Shown here: piece by piece, positions 1 to 15,581 of the stretch
How positions within the stretch are numbered: position 1 is the first letter of the stretch
Layout: each line of letters starts with the position of its first letter
Assembly (NCBI GenBank): GCA_012295275.1
Contig: CM022670.1
Coordinates: 7,431,658-7,495,657 of the forward strand
DNA from: Chrysomallon squamiferum
Lineage: Eukaryota > Mollusca > Gastropoda > Neomphalida > Peltospiridae
DNA length: 64,000 nucleotides
Direction: 5' to 3'
Translations under genes and position numbers: made by a program
The notes under the pieces: generated by a model
What the model saw: only the letters and a program-made list of their open reading frames with translations
The model's database searches: none
What the model was told of the DNA's origin: nothing

Positions 1-949
1 AAGTGCTCTGTTCTGACATTTTCACCTGAAGAGATCATAAATTTGTTTGTATCATTGTAGTGTATTCTCACCTTTGCATATGCGACATGGAATGAAAAAA
101 AAACCCCAGCAAAAACTCAGTAAAGTATCTTTGCACTTAGGAATATCACTGGTGTTTCTCCGTCCGTATACTACTCTCTTTTTGTCTCTCTGAATTTCTT
201 TATGAATCTCTCTCCATTTCTCTCTCTTCTTCTTTCTCTATATTATTGTAAATCTACTGTAAGTTTTTCCAAAATATAATTATATATTAAATGAAATTAT
301 CAACTGACCAAAACATGTTTGAATAAATCCGAATTTACGGTTTTAAACAGTATTTATTTTTATTTTTTAAATATATATATACTGTATTTTTTAAAAATAA
401 TTTTTATATTATTATTTTATTTTATTGCTTGATTTGATATCTACATTATAAGAGATTAACTAAAACTGGTTTGGGGTAATTATCAGTTATAGTAATTACA
501 AATTTGAAAACCATCTTGCTGTGTAGTTACCATCGAAATTTCTTAAAAGATATATAACAGATATGAAAAATTTCTGCATTAAAGAAAGGTATACACAAAG
601 AAACAAATAACAATAACAAACAAACAAACAAACAAATAAATAAAAAAAAATAAAAAAAAAAAAAAATAGAATCAAAGAAAAACACGAAAGTAGATGATAA
701 AATATGTAGTGATGAGTGAGAACAGAAAAGTTATTTGAAAATTTAAAAACAGATTTTAAAGAACCCAGTACCAGTCATTTAAGTCAATATGAAATTTGTC
801 AACGTCGGAGATTTTGTGAGACAAATGACGTGTACTTGTCACCTGATAATTACAGGTAATTATTACCTTCACTGGGCTCTGGCATCGTGTTCCTTGGAAT
901 ACGCCCATATTTCTCACACCGTCACAGATGTCGCTTTCGGGATGGGATT
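1..949. other. 5' flank of gene A, no gene seen
   Basis: This is AT-rich flank with A-rich simple repeats at about 600-670 (CAAA and poly-A tracts). I see no coding exon. The few open frames are short and lack splice-supported similarity to anything else in the window. Only the last 60 bases or so resemble the flanks of genes B and C; the more distal flank shared by B and C is not recognisable here. Confidence 0.6.
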
Positions 950-986
950 TATAAAAAGATGGAATCGCCGAAACGAAGATCAGTGA
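896..986 (+). promoter_or_regulatory. Core promoter of gene A (TATA box plus TCAGT initiator)
   Basis: A TATAAAA box lies at 950-956. A TCAGT initiator follows at 980-984, about 31 bases downstream, which is the usual TATA-to-start spacing. The block from GGAATACGCCC (896) through the TATA box and on to the ATG at 1012 is matched in genes B and C. The start site itself is inferred from the motifs. Confidence 0.7.
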
Positions 987-1011
987 GAAACAAGTTGAAG
1001 TTGTGTCAACC

Positions 1012-1672
1012 ATGAGGTAATGTATATACGTATATTCTTTTAATTTGTTAGGTTTGACACACACATACACACACACACACACACACACATACATAGACGC
1101 ATATAGACATAAACATATGCACACTGCGGCTTTGAAATTGTTTTGGAGTAGGGGATATTAGGTTAAAGTAAAAGGCACAAAGTATTTTATCATTTTTAAC
1201 AGAAACACTAACGAGATGTGAAGCTGAAGGCAGAGTGCAAATTTCATAATTGCAACAGGATCTGTAGTTAAACCTTAATACACATACTTGATATTCAGTT
1301 TGAAAAAACACAGTTTGATTAAGTCAAATATTTATTTTTACGTTTTTTTTCCCAATACCCACACGTGTCAAGATGTACGTGTTTTTCACATACGCAAGAC
1401 GATGATATACTTGCTTTTATTAGACAAAAAACACTGAATTATTTTATTTTTGTTTGGTATTTTTGACTTCATCTAAAACAAAAACTTTAAAAAAATCTGT
1501 TCATCTCGTATGCTGGTATTCTGGATTTGTTCTGTTTCATCATAGAATATAATGTGTTCTGCAAGATATATATCTAATTGTTCATTAATATGAAAACGAA
1601 AACAGTATTTTATTGTGTTAGTTAATAATATGTTTAATGGATAAATTATCTATTTCTCGCAAACATTTCTAG

Positions 1673-1768
<96 letters not shown>

Positions 1769-1874
1769 AAAATATTATGTCACACATGTATTCGAAAAAT
1801 TCAAGTTACATGTTTTATTTATATTTGCAGGTTTTCACACATCATGTTTACATTCCCTCTAGTCCAACAATTTC

Positions 1875-1905
<31 letters not shown>

Positions 1906-4900
1906 GCCAATGGTCCTTTTATTGATTTAAAAGATGCTATAAACACCTTTAACTAAAAGGAATAAGAATATGAATATAGGTAACTTATTTACATTATTAT
2001 TTTTTTAGCCACATGTCTTTTTTATTAATTTAAAAGATGCAATAAACACCTGCAACTAAGAATAAGAACATGAACGTAGTTAACTTATTTACATTTATTA
2101 TGTACATAGTTTTTTTTTTTAAATCCGATAACCGGGTTAGTATGGTCTGAAAGTGAGTACGTATACTACGTATAGTTTTTTTTTTAATTATTAATTTAAT
2201 TGGCTATTCAAATTGATCCATCAATACGCTGATCCATCCATAGATCCACCAGCTGTTCAACCAATCAATCTGTAAGTCAATACATACATTCAAAAACAAA
2301 AAAAAATCAAACTCTCAACTCAAAGAGTCTAAAGTTTGTGTTTGTGTTCAGAATGTATCTTGTTACTGCAACGATGACTAACTCTGTCTTTTCGTGTTTG
2401 GTGCCAAGATATTTTGGAGCATGAACTCGATTTTAGTTCCTCCAATGTGTTGCGTAGTGCTTGTCTTTCACTGGCGAAATTTTTGACAGAAACAAATAAT
2501 GTTTCATTGTTTCAGCGAGTTCACAGCTGCAGTTGGGTGATGTGGTATTGTGGTATTTGTATCAGTTTAAGTTGGTCGAGTAACCAATTCTGGCTTTGGT
2601 GACTGGTTTGATGTTCAAATGCCATTTGTTTTGGTGTTGTTCCATTCGTTTTGCCACTGTTTGTCAAATGTTTGGCTGCGATGGAAGATTTCGTTTATTC
2701 CGCAGTGTATATCAGGTGCAGATGTCTTCGTCTTTAATGCTTTGAGGACTGTTTGGCGTAATGGTCGGCAAAGTTCGCTGCAGATGATGCCGACGCGTAT
2801 TAGGGAGCCACTCGATGATTAGTTGTTTACCGAATTGTATGTATGGGGTTTGTTTGTGAGATCTTTGGCTATAAAGGCGAATTCTACTCCGTTGTCTGGG
2901 TTTTTTGATCCGTCAGTGTAGATGTGTGTGTGTTGTTTTTGTGAGTGGTCGTTTATGCTGCTAAAATATGGCTTTTTTTTGAAGGTGGAACCACTTTGTG
3001 TTTTTTGCTCTGTTTCTGTTTTGATCAGAAAAGGTGTGTTTATTGCTGGTTTTGTTTCTTTTGTGTATGCCGGCACTGGCATTTCCCTATTCCCTGTTTC
3101 CTTTCGATTTCCTGGTTGTTTTAAAGAAATTCGATGGTAGTAGACTATGCGCTTTAAAGGGTTGCCCTGTTCTTTGTTGGTCGGGGACCAAGATCATAGC
3201 AAGTCGTCTGTGAGGGGAGGTGTATATTTTCAAGAGTTGTGTTCGGTAGCTGCGGCTGTCTTCTGTTTTTCAGTGGTTGGATGCTGTATTCCGACAGGAT
3301 GCTGTATTCCCGACAGAGGAGGCTGTCCGGATGGTATTGTATTTTGGCAGGTGGCCGATCCACTCTAGAGACACCTTCCTGGATTCGGATTAAATCTAGT
3401 TTTTTTGAAGAGTGTTCAGGGGAGCATTCGAGGTAAGCCGTGGCTCCAGTCAGACCTGATGGGATACATGCTTTGTATTTCAAAATTAATTTATCGTTGC
3501 TCCCGGAACTGGTTCAGAAGTTATGTAGAAGATTCAGTGGGTTTTTTGAATCTGAAATTATGTTGTCGTAATACTGGCATCGAAGTTGAGTTGGCAGTCA
3601 AATGTCATACCTAAAGTGAAAATGTATTTGGTTTGTGCTATGACGTTGTTATCGATATTTGGTGTGGATTTTGTTGTTGTCTGATTTTTGTTGAAAGGAG
3701 GCATGTCGTTTTCGAAAAGAAATCTTTATACCCCATTTCAACGCCAATCGTTGCGTTGTTTAGGTATTTTTGTATTTGTTTTCTGTATTGCTGCGGTCGA
3801 TCTGCCTGCGCCAAAGAGCGTCGTCTGCAAAGTAATATTTTTATTGGCTCGGTCGGTGGATTTTTGGCGTTGTCTTGTTTTGTCGAGGTGCTGTGACGAT
3901 GTCGTTGATGTATATGTTGAAGAAGAGTGTTGGCGAGATCACGGATCCTTTGGGATGCCGTTTTCGATTCGTCGTTTTTCTCGGATGTGTGATCCTCATT
4001 CACGCTGACTGCTATGGATCTATTATTGTTGATGAAGTCTTTAAAGAAGTTGAACATGTTGCCTTTGATGTTGTTGTTGGTCATTGACGAGCAGTCCCTT
4101 CCCTTCATACCATGTCGAATGCTTTTTTAATGTCTAGGAATACTGCGATGACCTTTTGTTTCCTAAAATTGGTTCATTGGTGTTTGCAGGCAGGTATCTG
4201 GTCGTTGTGATTGTGTTTCTTTCCTATGAAGCCGCTTTTGATATTTGCTGATTAAATTGTTGTCGATTAGATGCTGGCTCAGGCGTGTTGATCATCGTTT
4301 CCAGTGTTTACGCATGTATGACGTCCTTGTGATCGGTCTGTAGCTGTTGGTAAAAATAAAGTGATCTTTGTGTGGTTTTGGCAAAAGCTGAAACATTCGA
4401 CGTGTTTCCAGTTGTTGGAATTTTACCTGTAGTGTACATATTGTGTTGTAAAGATCGAGTGATGAGCAGTGTTTTATCTGTGGTAGGTGTAAGTATTGGT
4501 AGCTTATTTTATCTGGCCCCCATGGCTGTATTTTTCTTGTTTTTGAGGGGCATGTTTTAATTCGGGTGATGTTGAAGAGTTGGTTATATTTCAAGTATTC
4601 CTGGTGTCTGCGAATGTTCGTCGATTGTTAGGGTTGTCCAATAGTTTATTTGCGAATTTCGGTGGGAAGTTCGACTACGCTGAACTGGCGAAAGGTTTCG
4701 CTGAGTAGGTCCGCTTTTGCTTTGCTGGTTTTAGTTTTTTGCCGAAATTGTTGATTCTGTGTTGTTTTGATTTTTGCCTTGGAAGTTTGGTTACTTTGAT
4801 CCACGCCTTGACTGATGTTTTGGTGGTCGATGTTGCTGCAAAAGTTCCCAGTAANNNNNNNNNNNNNNNNNNNNNNNNNNNNNNNNNNNNNNNNNNNNNN

Positions 4901-5601
4901 NNNNNNNNNNNNNNNNNNNNNNNNNNNNNNNNNNNNNNNNNNNNNNNNNNNNNNNNNNNNNNNNNNNNNNNNNNNNNNNNNNNNNNNNNNNNNNNNNNNN
5001 NNNNNNNNNNNNNNNNNNNNNNNNNNNNNNNNNNNNNNNNNNNNNNNNNNNNNNTGGTAATTGTTGTTATTGTTATTATGTAGAACTGATGGTGATTAGT
5101 AGTGATGTTTATAAATATAAATATATTCCAGGTTGTTGATGAACTACTTGACTTTGATTCAATCACTTCCAACAGACGGGGATGGTGGTACCCAATCTAC
5201 TACGGAGGGAGTGATGCCACTTCTGTCTTAAAGGTAAATTTTGTCATCATTATATCATCGTCGCCGTCTACGTCTTGATCCTTGTCGCAGATGACATCAA
5301 CATCGTCATCGTCATTGCTGATGTCATCCGTATCCTTATCGTTGTCATCATCTCTAATATCGTTATCGTTATCATCACTGTCATTGTTATCATGACTGGA
5401 AAAGGCAACAACATTAGTAATGGTATTTGCTGACAATGATGATGACCTTGCTATACAATTAATGTCGACAGTGAACTGCTGTTAAAAGTGACTAAAGTTT
5501 CCATATCCTTAGTCTACTGAACACGTCACGGAAAAGTGATATTCAACTTATTTTATTGATATATTTTATTATAAACAAAAATGTGAAACACACACACACA
5601 A

Positions 5602-5663
<62 letters not shown>

Positions 5664-8155
5664 GAAGAACTTAGTTTAAAACTATGTTTATAAAAATTCA
5701 CTTTAATAATAGTAAACGTACTTGTCCTTGTTTCACTGTTCGACTTAAAGAACTATTAAAATTAAATTCATAAAGCATTTTAATTATCTTCATCTTAATT
5801 AGGTTAATTTTCTTCTTTAGAATGCTGGTGTTGTTGTGATGACCGATGCCTTGGTGTACAAACGCAGTCAGTATTTTTATTTTATCTTAGAAACATTAAA
5901 TCTCTATTATCTGTATAAGCATATTTATATCCATTGTTATTCCACTATATACATAAATAATTTGTAAAATGTAATTAGAACCCAGACCTGTTATGTTACA
6001 TATCGCAGAATGAATTCTCATCGGTTTCCCATTACATTATTTTATCTTCCTACTGTTGACATATGTTATAAGTCCGTAATATTTGGTTTGATTTTTATGA
6101 GAAGGTGCATAAAAGAAAGCTTGTGCTGCTTTGTGAGAGTAACTCTAGGAATGGCGAACACGTGTTTCTTTCTCCCAATATTTTACAAGAAAATGTCTGA
6201 CTGAAAACTTTTAATATTAAAATGTGCTGAGATGGTTTCGTCTATTCATTCATTCTTACGGCCATTTTAAATCATTTTTACTACGCAGTGTTAATTTTGA
6301 TTCATGCCCAAACTGTGAATTGTTTACAGAACCCACCTTCTTTTGGCGCGGCATGGATGGACCAGTTTTTATGAGATTTCGAACTACCATGCCCATGGCA
6401 GTGGGTGATGCCGGTCCAAATCTGGATGTGCGGGACACACCTGAAAGTTCCCTCATGCAAGTGAAGAGAGTGAGAAAACTTTTCCCCGAGCAGTGGCTGT
6501 GGTTCAATGCCACGTCAAAGTAAGTTATTTAGTTCAAAGTAAAATAATCGTTGTTTTAAAATATCACTTGCAATCAAGAATGCTGAAAATAGATTGTAGT
6601 CTATTATTTCACTCGCTAATGCCAGTTATCGTTATGTATATGCGTGTGTTTGTATATGCGTGTCTATGTGTGTGTGTGTGTGTGTGTCTTTTTTCATGAA
6701 ATGAAGAGCAACTTGGTTACAAATAAATCCAGTGACTGCGTGTGTGTGATTACTGATAACGTTTTGTATTTGTCTTGTTTCATGTAACGAAATGAAGACA
6801 TATAGGTTACATAATTTTATCAGCAAATGAAAGAAAGATCTATCCATGTTATTTAATCTATGTCTTAGTGTATATTTTCAAAATAACATATAATGATTAT
6901 TTTTTTGCAGAACAAATGAATGAACACACATGGACTTGTTTACACAATGACAAGTAAACACTCAACATATAACTTTAACAGAATTACAGCTTACACACAG
7001 AACACACACACACACACACACACACACACCGTGTATACTTACATATATACGTGCTTACTTTAATTTCAGTTTTGGTGGTTACACAGAGTTCCAAGCTGTC
7101 GTACCCGACACAATCACGTCGTGGGTGGCCACAGCATTTGCTGTCAGCGACACCAAAGGACTTGGAGTCACCGGTGATGCTGCAAACGTAAGTTTTAATA
7201 ACAGATTATTATTATTATTATTAGTGTTGTTGTTGTTTGTTATTTTTATTGTTGTTATTATCATTATTATTATTAATACTATTATTGTTGTTGTTATTAT
7301 TAATAATGTTGTAATACGATTTAAATTTTTTTATGTTTGTATATAGATAAAATATTATCGTCTTCATTAGAAATAACCTTAACTTTTGTGAAAATTAAAA
7401 AACAAAAACAGAACCAAATAAATAAAATACCCCCCTAAAAATACCCAACGTAACTGCTTCTAATTATAATTAGACACTAAATGACATGAAATATAATTGT
7501 TTATCATTAAACATATCTTACACTATGTACATAAATTGTAGGTATAGTCTACCATGTTTCAACGTAGATAGTAAATATAGTCTTCTAAAGGTAAAAAACA
7601 ATACCAGTATCATTGACCTCATTAAACACATATTAATAGTCTATCTTTGACCCACCTTCGTAAATTTAATATTTACCCTGTCGTTGATTTTTATTTTTAT
7701 TATTTTTTTTTTTTCAGCTGAGAGTTTTTTCCGTTTTTCGTCAGTCTCAATTTGCCGTATTCTGTGACCCGCGGCGAGACTGTCATTCTTCAAGTTCTCG
7801 TCTTCAACTACCTCGGCCAGGATGTCAATGTACTGTGTCGTTTATTCATTTATTCATTCATTCATTCATTCATTTGTTCTTTCGTTCTTTCATTTTACAT
7901 TAACTTTATTATTCATTAATTCATTCGTTTATTGTTTCATATAATCGTTGATATGGAATATTCTTACTAATAAGTAACTTTTTGTTTATGTATTTTTGTT
8001 TATAATCGTCGAATATTCACTGATTTAGTAATTCATTCACTACTTTACTGATTGATTCGTAAAAAACCCCATTCACTCTTTATTTCATTTATTCAACAGT
8101 TAATTCATTCATTCTTTCGTTAATTCTTTAGTTTGATTATTTGTAAAAAAAAAAG

Positions 8156-8189
<34 letters not shown>

Positions 8190-8810
8190 AATCAAGAAAA
8201 AAAAATACAAATTAAAATAAAATTTAAAAAATAAACATACAACCCCCCAACAAAACAAGAATCAAAACCTACTTAAATATGTCATCATTTCTAAATGTTT
8301 ATAATAAAAAAAAAATATATATATATTTTACATTTTAATTACTAATTATTAATTAATCATTCATTTATTGATTTTAACTAAATTCTATATTTTTTATATT
8401 ATTTTTTCAGTTATTATTTTTTTCCTCTACTTAGTTATTGGATAATCATTGTAAAACTGTTGTAGGCTCAAATCTACGTACAGACAAAGACTGATTTTAT
8501 ATGAATAATTTTTATTTTTATTTTATTTCAGGTTGTGGTAACTCTTGACAAATCCGCTGATTTCTCTAATGTGATAATTGATTCCACTGGGGCAGAGACA
8601 ACGGCGTCTCGAAATCAACAAGAAACTATCAGGGTTAGTTCGTCGTCTCTCTTTCTCTCTCTCTCTAAGTTTCTTTCTCTCTCAATGTATCTCTCTCTCT
8701 CTCTCTCTCTCGCTCTCTCTCTTTCTTTGTCTCTGTCTCTCGCTCTCTGTGTATATCTGTCTGTCTCTCTCTCTGTATGTAGATAGTCTTTGTCTTTGTT
8801 TCTCTCTAAG

Positions 8811-8893
<83 letters not shown>

Positions 8894-11800
8894 AATGTTA
8901 CTGTATCTCTTCTTATCTTGATTGTTTGTTTATTTACTTTCAATTTCAGGTGAAAGCAGGAGATGCAAGAAGCGTGTATTTCCCGATCATTCCATCACGT
9001 ATTGGATACATAGACATACAGGTTTCTGGACGGACAAGAATAGCTGCAGACGCTGTTAGACGACAACTTCTTGTAGAGGTATACACAAGAGTATAAACTG
9101 GGATTTTCAACAATTTAGACAGATTATATATGTAGATAGTCAGACAAAATGAAAGAGTGGAACGAATATTTAACCTGAAGAAAATCTTTGGAAAAGTATT
9201 TTAATTAAGTTTTATTTATTTCAAGCCTGAGGGTCTTCCAATGGAGTACAACAGACCAGTTCTTATCGACTTGAAGACTGCAAAGAGTTTTTCTAAGACG
9301 GTCAGCATCACCTTCCCTCCTAACGTAGTTGACGGATCTCAGAGAGTGAAAATCTCCGCCATTGGTGAGTGAGAAACAGAAATTACTGAACAGCTGAAGT
9401 GTTTAGAATGCAACAGAAGACACATTGAACGATACATAATAAGTGATAAACGTTGTTTATAAGACAAACGAGTTATTTAAGTATTTGAAAAATAATACTA
9501 AAAGTAATACACGCGTTTCTTGTTTGTGATCAAAACTTTATTGTTCTCATCCCTCCACATCTTTCGAGCCGCTCTGAAAAATACCGAAGTCTTGAAACTA
9601 GAATAACTAGAACACTAAAAATAAAATAAAAAAAAAAAAAAAAATTAAATATTAAAAACCCCCACCAAAAACTGTTAAGTTTGTAATAATAATAATTTTT
9701 TTCTTTTTCTTTCAGGTGATTTAATGGGCTCCAGCATCAGCGGACTAGAAAACTTGTTAAAAATGCCTTACGGCTGTGGAGAACAAAACATGCTGAACTT
9801 CGCACCTACAGTTTTCGTAGTAAATTACTTGAAGGAACTCAACCAGTTGGATGGCAGCATCCTAAGCAAAGCCATTGGATTTATGGAAATAGGTTTGAGT
9901 TATTTGTTGAATGCAGTTTCAGCGGTTGTTAACTACTGATAAATGATGTAATATGTATGTCTGTTACTTTATTACAGTAGTCCAAAGAATGAATGTGAAC
10001 ATATTTAAAACATAATGAGATGTATAGGAGATATTACTGTATCACAATGTACTGGATGTCATCTTTTTATTGTAGAATACTGAATTTGATATTTTAATGA
10101 AATATTTGGAAACCACCAGTTTAAAATGAATATTTTACCACCATCAGAAACCATAATTTAAACAGTAATATTTTTTTATCATTTATTACTGTCACCATCA
10201 CCATGACCATCATTTTATATCTCTCTCTCTGTCTCTTTCTACATATATATATTAATTTATTTTAATTTATTTATTTCAGGGTATCAGCGAGAACTGACTT
10301 ATCAACACAGAGATGGTTCTTTCAGTGCTTTTGGTGACAGTGATCCATCTGGCAGTATGTGGTAAGTAAAAGTTGTCTGTTTCTGATTTCTTAATAGATA
10401 TGTCTCAATGGATTAGCATCCATAGAAGAGACAGCTGACCCCTCAGTGGCTGCAATTGCTGACAATGTTGTATGTAGGTACGTTTTCAAACTGATTATAA
10501 GTATCTTGTCTTCAGAATCAAAATAGGAATTCGCACATATGTTTATGCATCATCTAAATATGACCAGTAAACTTTGCCACAACCCATCAAACCTTTTTAT
10601 GTTTCTTTTTTGGAGACTTTGCGATTATAGGGAAAATATTAAAAATAAAAATAAAATTGTTATATTAATAACGAGACCCAGTAACTATAATGCTAAAATA
10701 TTTGTATTTTAACAATTATAAATATTGTACTAATGTGTAGAGGTAAATAATTTGCCAGGTTGACAGCTTTTGTTGTGAAGACTTTCCATCAAGCGAAACC
10801 TCACATTTTCATCGACGATAAACTTCTTGTTCGAGCAATCAAATGGATGATAGATCATCAAGACAAGAAAACCGGATCTTTCCCTGAACCTGGCCGTGTT
10901 ATACACAAAGCTATGCAGGTAGGAAAATTTAACTTTGATCAATATATATAGATATATATATAAAAACACTGAAAATTTATTATTATTGTTATTATTATTA
11001 TTATTATTATTGTTATTGTTATTTTCTATTTATTTATTTATTTATTATTTTAGGGTGGTTCTTCATCTGGTGTATCTCTGACTGCGTTTGTACTCATTGC
11101 TCTTCTGGAGAATGACAACATTGATCCTGTAAGTAAAACTTAATATTTATATTAATCTCTTTCCTTTTGAGTATTCACTTTAATATCGGTTTTAGAATAC
11201 AAATGTGAATTCAAAAATAAATGTTTATATAACTATATATATATCTATAATATATTTCTTTGTTTTTATTTAAATGTACTATTTTATGCCATTTATTTGT
11301 AGGATGTTAAGGATAAAGGTAAAAAACAAAATTGTTTTTGTTATAGAATTTTATCATTTTATAATGTGCTTTTTGGTGATATTTAACTTTGAGAATATAA
11401 ATTTATAAAAACATTTTATTTATGCAAATTTATTTCTCTGTGTTGGTTTTGTTGATATTTAGAGTATTTATTTTTTACTGCTCTTAGAAACTTCAGTCGG
11501 ATCTGGACTCGGCCAAAGCGAAAGCTGTAGCGTACTTGGAAAACAATTACAACAGCGCATCAAACAACTACACCCTGGCTATCACTTGCTACGCCTTGAA
11601 ACTGGCTAAAAGTCCTTTGTTTTCTACAGTTTTTAACAACCTAAAGCAAAATGTTATAACAGAAGGTAAGGTCAATCAATATATTTATAATCATGTGTTT
11701 TTCAAAAGTAATTTTCATGATTTTACAACAGAAAAAGCATTTGTCACTAAGACCACAGAAACAAAGAGAGATAAAGATTTATAGGAACAGAAATAACGAG

Positions 11801-14179
11801 TTAAAAATAAAAAATATTTCAAATGAAAAGAGTGAGTCAAATGGAAATAAAGGGAACAAAATGCATCTCTTTCATTATCTAAAGCAATAAGGGGACATCA
11901 GTCACTTTTACCGCAAATAAAATTATCACTCTTTGTTTATACATGTGGAAAGCAAGTTTCGTTTGAACTAGTAATCGAAGTATTTAAATTAAACTATGAT
12001 GCTGTATGCTGTCGTTTCTCAATGATGTTTTCTTGTAGGCGGCCTCAAACACTGGCATGATGTCGACACCACTACCGTCTCCACATCCTTCTGGCATCCA
12101 CCACATCAGTCGAAGGCTCGGGACATTGAGATGACGTCATATGCTCTGTTGGTGTACGCTGAACTGAACGACATCACCGGCGGCCTTGATGTCATGAAGT
12201 GGGTGATTGCACAAAGGAATCCACATGGTGGGTTCGCATCCACCCAGGTATCCACATTAATATTTTTTTTTTTTTTTTTATGTAAGGGAGAGAAAGACGG
12301 AATTTTATTTTGTTTCGAATATTGTTTTCTCTTTATTGAAAAGGATTTTTAAAATTTTATTAAGTAAACATTATAAGTACATTTTTAGTTAAAATCGTTA
12401 AAATTTAAATTTCTCGTCTGTTATTTTTGTTTCACGTCATTGACTTCTAATCTCTTTCACTTTAAAGCGTACGTTCAGTGGTTCAGTTTTACTGCGGTAA
12501 AAGAGACTACCAGAATTAATGTTTTTTTACATTTCTTACTAATTTTTTATATTTTGTATTATTAATCTGAACTTAGTCCAATTACACAGTTTTCAATTCA
12601 TATTATTATAGTTCACATATACAATACTTTACTTTTAATAAATTATCATAATGAAAGAATGAAGCCTTAAGTCCTAAAACTATTTTATATTATAAAACAG
12701 GACACAGTGGTAGCGTTGCAAGCTCTGTCGAAATTCGCTAGTAAAGTTTATTCGCCAACATTTCAAGTGCAGATTAACATACAGGCTGGAAGCTTCGTGC
12801 ATAGTTTCACAGTTAACAAACAGAACGCACTCATTCTGCAGAGGGCAGAAGTAAGTATAACTAATTTAAGTTTTATATTTAACACGTCAGTTATATATAC
12901 AACAGAGACAAGGAATGAGATGTACATATGCATGTTTGAGTGAGTGTGTGTATATATATAAGAAATAATAAAGTATATAAAAAAAAATTATTCATATATT
13001 ATGTATAAATATTGTTGTAACCTGTGTTGTATAAATAAATATAACTAATTTATTTGTTTATTGTATTTTTAAAGCTGCCGTCTATTCCTAACGATGTTCA
13101 GATATCAGCGACTGGAAGTGGCATGGCGCTTGTTGATGTAAGTAACATTCTGTGAATTGTTTTAAAATAATGTGTCTGTGTGTATGTGAGACAGATGGGG
13201 AGGAAGAGAGAGAGGGAGGAGTGAAATAGATAGAGAGACAAAGAGAGACAGAGACAGAGAAAAAAAGAGAACTAGAGAGAGAGAGCGGAGACAGAGAGTG
13301 TATGTGTGTGATAAAGATATGGAGGGAGAGAGAAATTGTTAGATAGACAGTGACAGAAAAAGAAAGTGAGAGGGAGAGAGACAGTGAGAGAGAGAGACCG
13401 AAAGAAAGAAACAAAACTTTATTTTTTATAATGTTCTTAAAACTGGGAACAATTTATTTTGAAACTAATTTTATTTTAATTTCATGTTTCAGGTTTCAGT
13501 TTTCTTTAATGTGATGGCTGAAGTCGAACAACCGTCATTTGACTTAAACGTGAAAATCGAAACCGAATCAGTTAAAATGTTGAAGATTCGTGTGTGTGCA
13601 CGGTACGATTTCAACTCGTCTGTTTAAATTTGATACAGTAAAATGTTATGATTTTGTGTATGTATGCTTGTGTATGTATCTGTGACTGCAGATGTGCTTG
13701 AGTATATTCATATATTTCACTGCTGTTCGGCCAGATCATGTGTATCCAGCAACCAGATCAGTCATTATTGTATTAATATCAAATAACATAAACAAATAAC
13801 AAGATACGACGTTACAAAACTGTTTCATTACTTATTTAAGAAATTAATAGAAAAAAGGTTTGTAAAAAGAAAAAAACGTTACTTACAGTTAAATTACAGT
13901 ACAAAATAATTTCATCTTACTTGTTCAGGTGGCTAAAGGAAGGAACTAGTGGAATGGCTGTGGAGGAAATTGGTGTACCGTCTGGTTTCTCCGCTGATAA
14001 AACGAGTATAGGAAAAGTAGAATTTCTAAAGAGAATCGAAACAGCCGATAAGAAGATTACCTTGTATTTTGATGAGGTATGAAAATATAAACATTTTTAA
14101 TAACCTTTAAGTGATTACAATTTTTTTCTATACATTAAAAATTAATCTCAGTAAACATAATTTTATTATTTCCGCAAAG

Positions 14180-14221
<42 letters not shown>

Positions 14222-14739
14222 CTTTAAATGCGATTAAATTTAGACTATTTTTAACGTTTTAACACATCGATAATTTCGAAAAATTTTAAGTGTTCGATTA
14301 CATCGATCCTTCACGATAATGTTACCAGTCCTCTCTTTCAGAGGTCAAACTGTGGCCGCTGGATGAGGGAAGTTGTTAATAGTTCTCATATTTCCGTGAT
14401 GCCCGTGCAGTCTCAAAATAGTCATTTATGGTCAGGAAAGTTAATCGACAAAATTTTGTTTGTGTTGTTACCATTAAGAATTTCTAATATGTGGTTTCTC
14501 TGCGTTTCACTAAACGTAGGATATGATGAATGTGATAATACATCTTTTTATCTCTTTTGTTTTCTAAAATTCACTTCGAATGTGGTCTGAACATTTGTAC
14601 TGATAAATTATGTACATTGACATATTTGATGTCTCGTATGCCTCGTTGCCAAATCTGAGTTTCAGAGCTGAGTATTTCAGTCTCTCGTCACAGTGTTGTC
14701 ATTAACACTGAAATGTTATAAAGCTTTCTTAGTAAATAC

Positions 14740-14827
<88 letters not shown>

Positions 14828-15550
14828 GCTACTACTACTACTACTACTATTACTACTACTATTACTACTACTACTACTACTATTGCTCTTTAAAGTCACA
14901 ACGTAAAACAGATAGAAAAACTAAGTTTGACGTGTATTTCAGATTGGACGTACAGCTACTTGTCTAAGTGTTGAACTTCATCGTACAGGACTTGTAGCCA
15001 AATCTCAGCCTGCTCCTGTCAAAGTCTACGACTATTATGAGCCAAGTGAGTTTTTTATTTATATTATTTTATTTTATTTCATCTATTTCATGATTTCTTT
15101 TTGATTTTTTATTATTATTATTATTTTTTTTTTTTTTATTTTTGCTATATTTTTTAATTTTTTTTAAGTTTACAGTTAATTAGCAATATATTCAAAGATA
15201 TCTTTATGGGTAATTTCATTCAGTCGCTAGTCTGTTTGAAACTACATTTGAAAGAAACCGTAATCAATCATTTAAGCCATTTTCCTCCAATCAAGCATAG
15301 ATATTTCACGTGGCACCACTGAATTAAGAATTAATTGGATAATATATAATATAAATCAAGTATTTCAAACGTTAGAGAACCATTATTTTAAAAACTGATA
15401 AATAATGGGTTTTTCCTTTTTTTTTTTTTTTTTTATCCCACAGGCAACAAGGCGGTGGCGTTTTATCAGTCGACTGTTCTGAAAAACACAAAAATTTGTG
15501 ATGTTTGTAAGGAGTGTCCTCAATGCAAGGTGAGAAAGAAAAGTTATAGA

Positions 15551-15581
<31 letters not shown>

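Noticed and set aside
756-1311. Short frames over the promoter and intron 1 of gene A
   Set aside because: They overlap the TATA box, exon 1 and a CA repeat, and have no counterpart in genes B and C.
2414-4087. Several plus-strand open frames upstream of the gap
   Set aside because: They are antisense shadows of the minus-strand LINE; the RT and RNase H motifs read on the minus strand.
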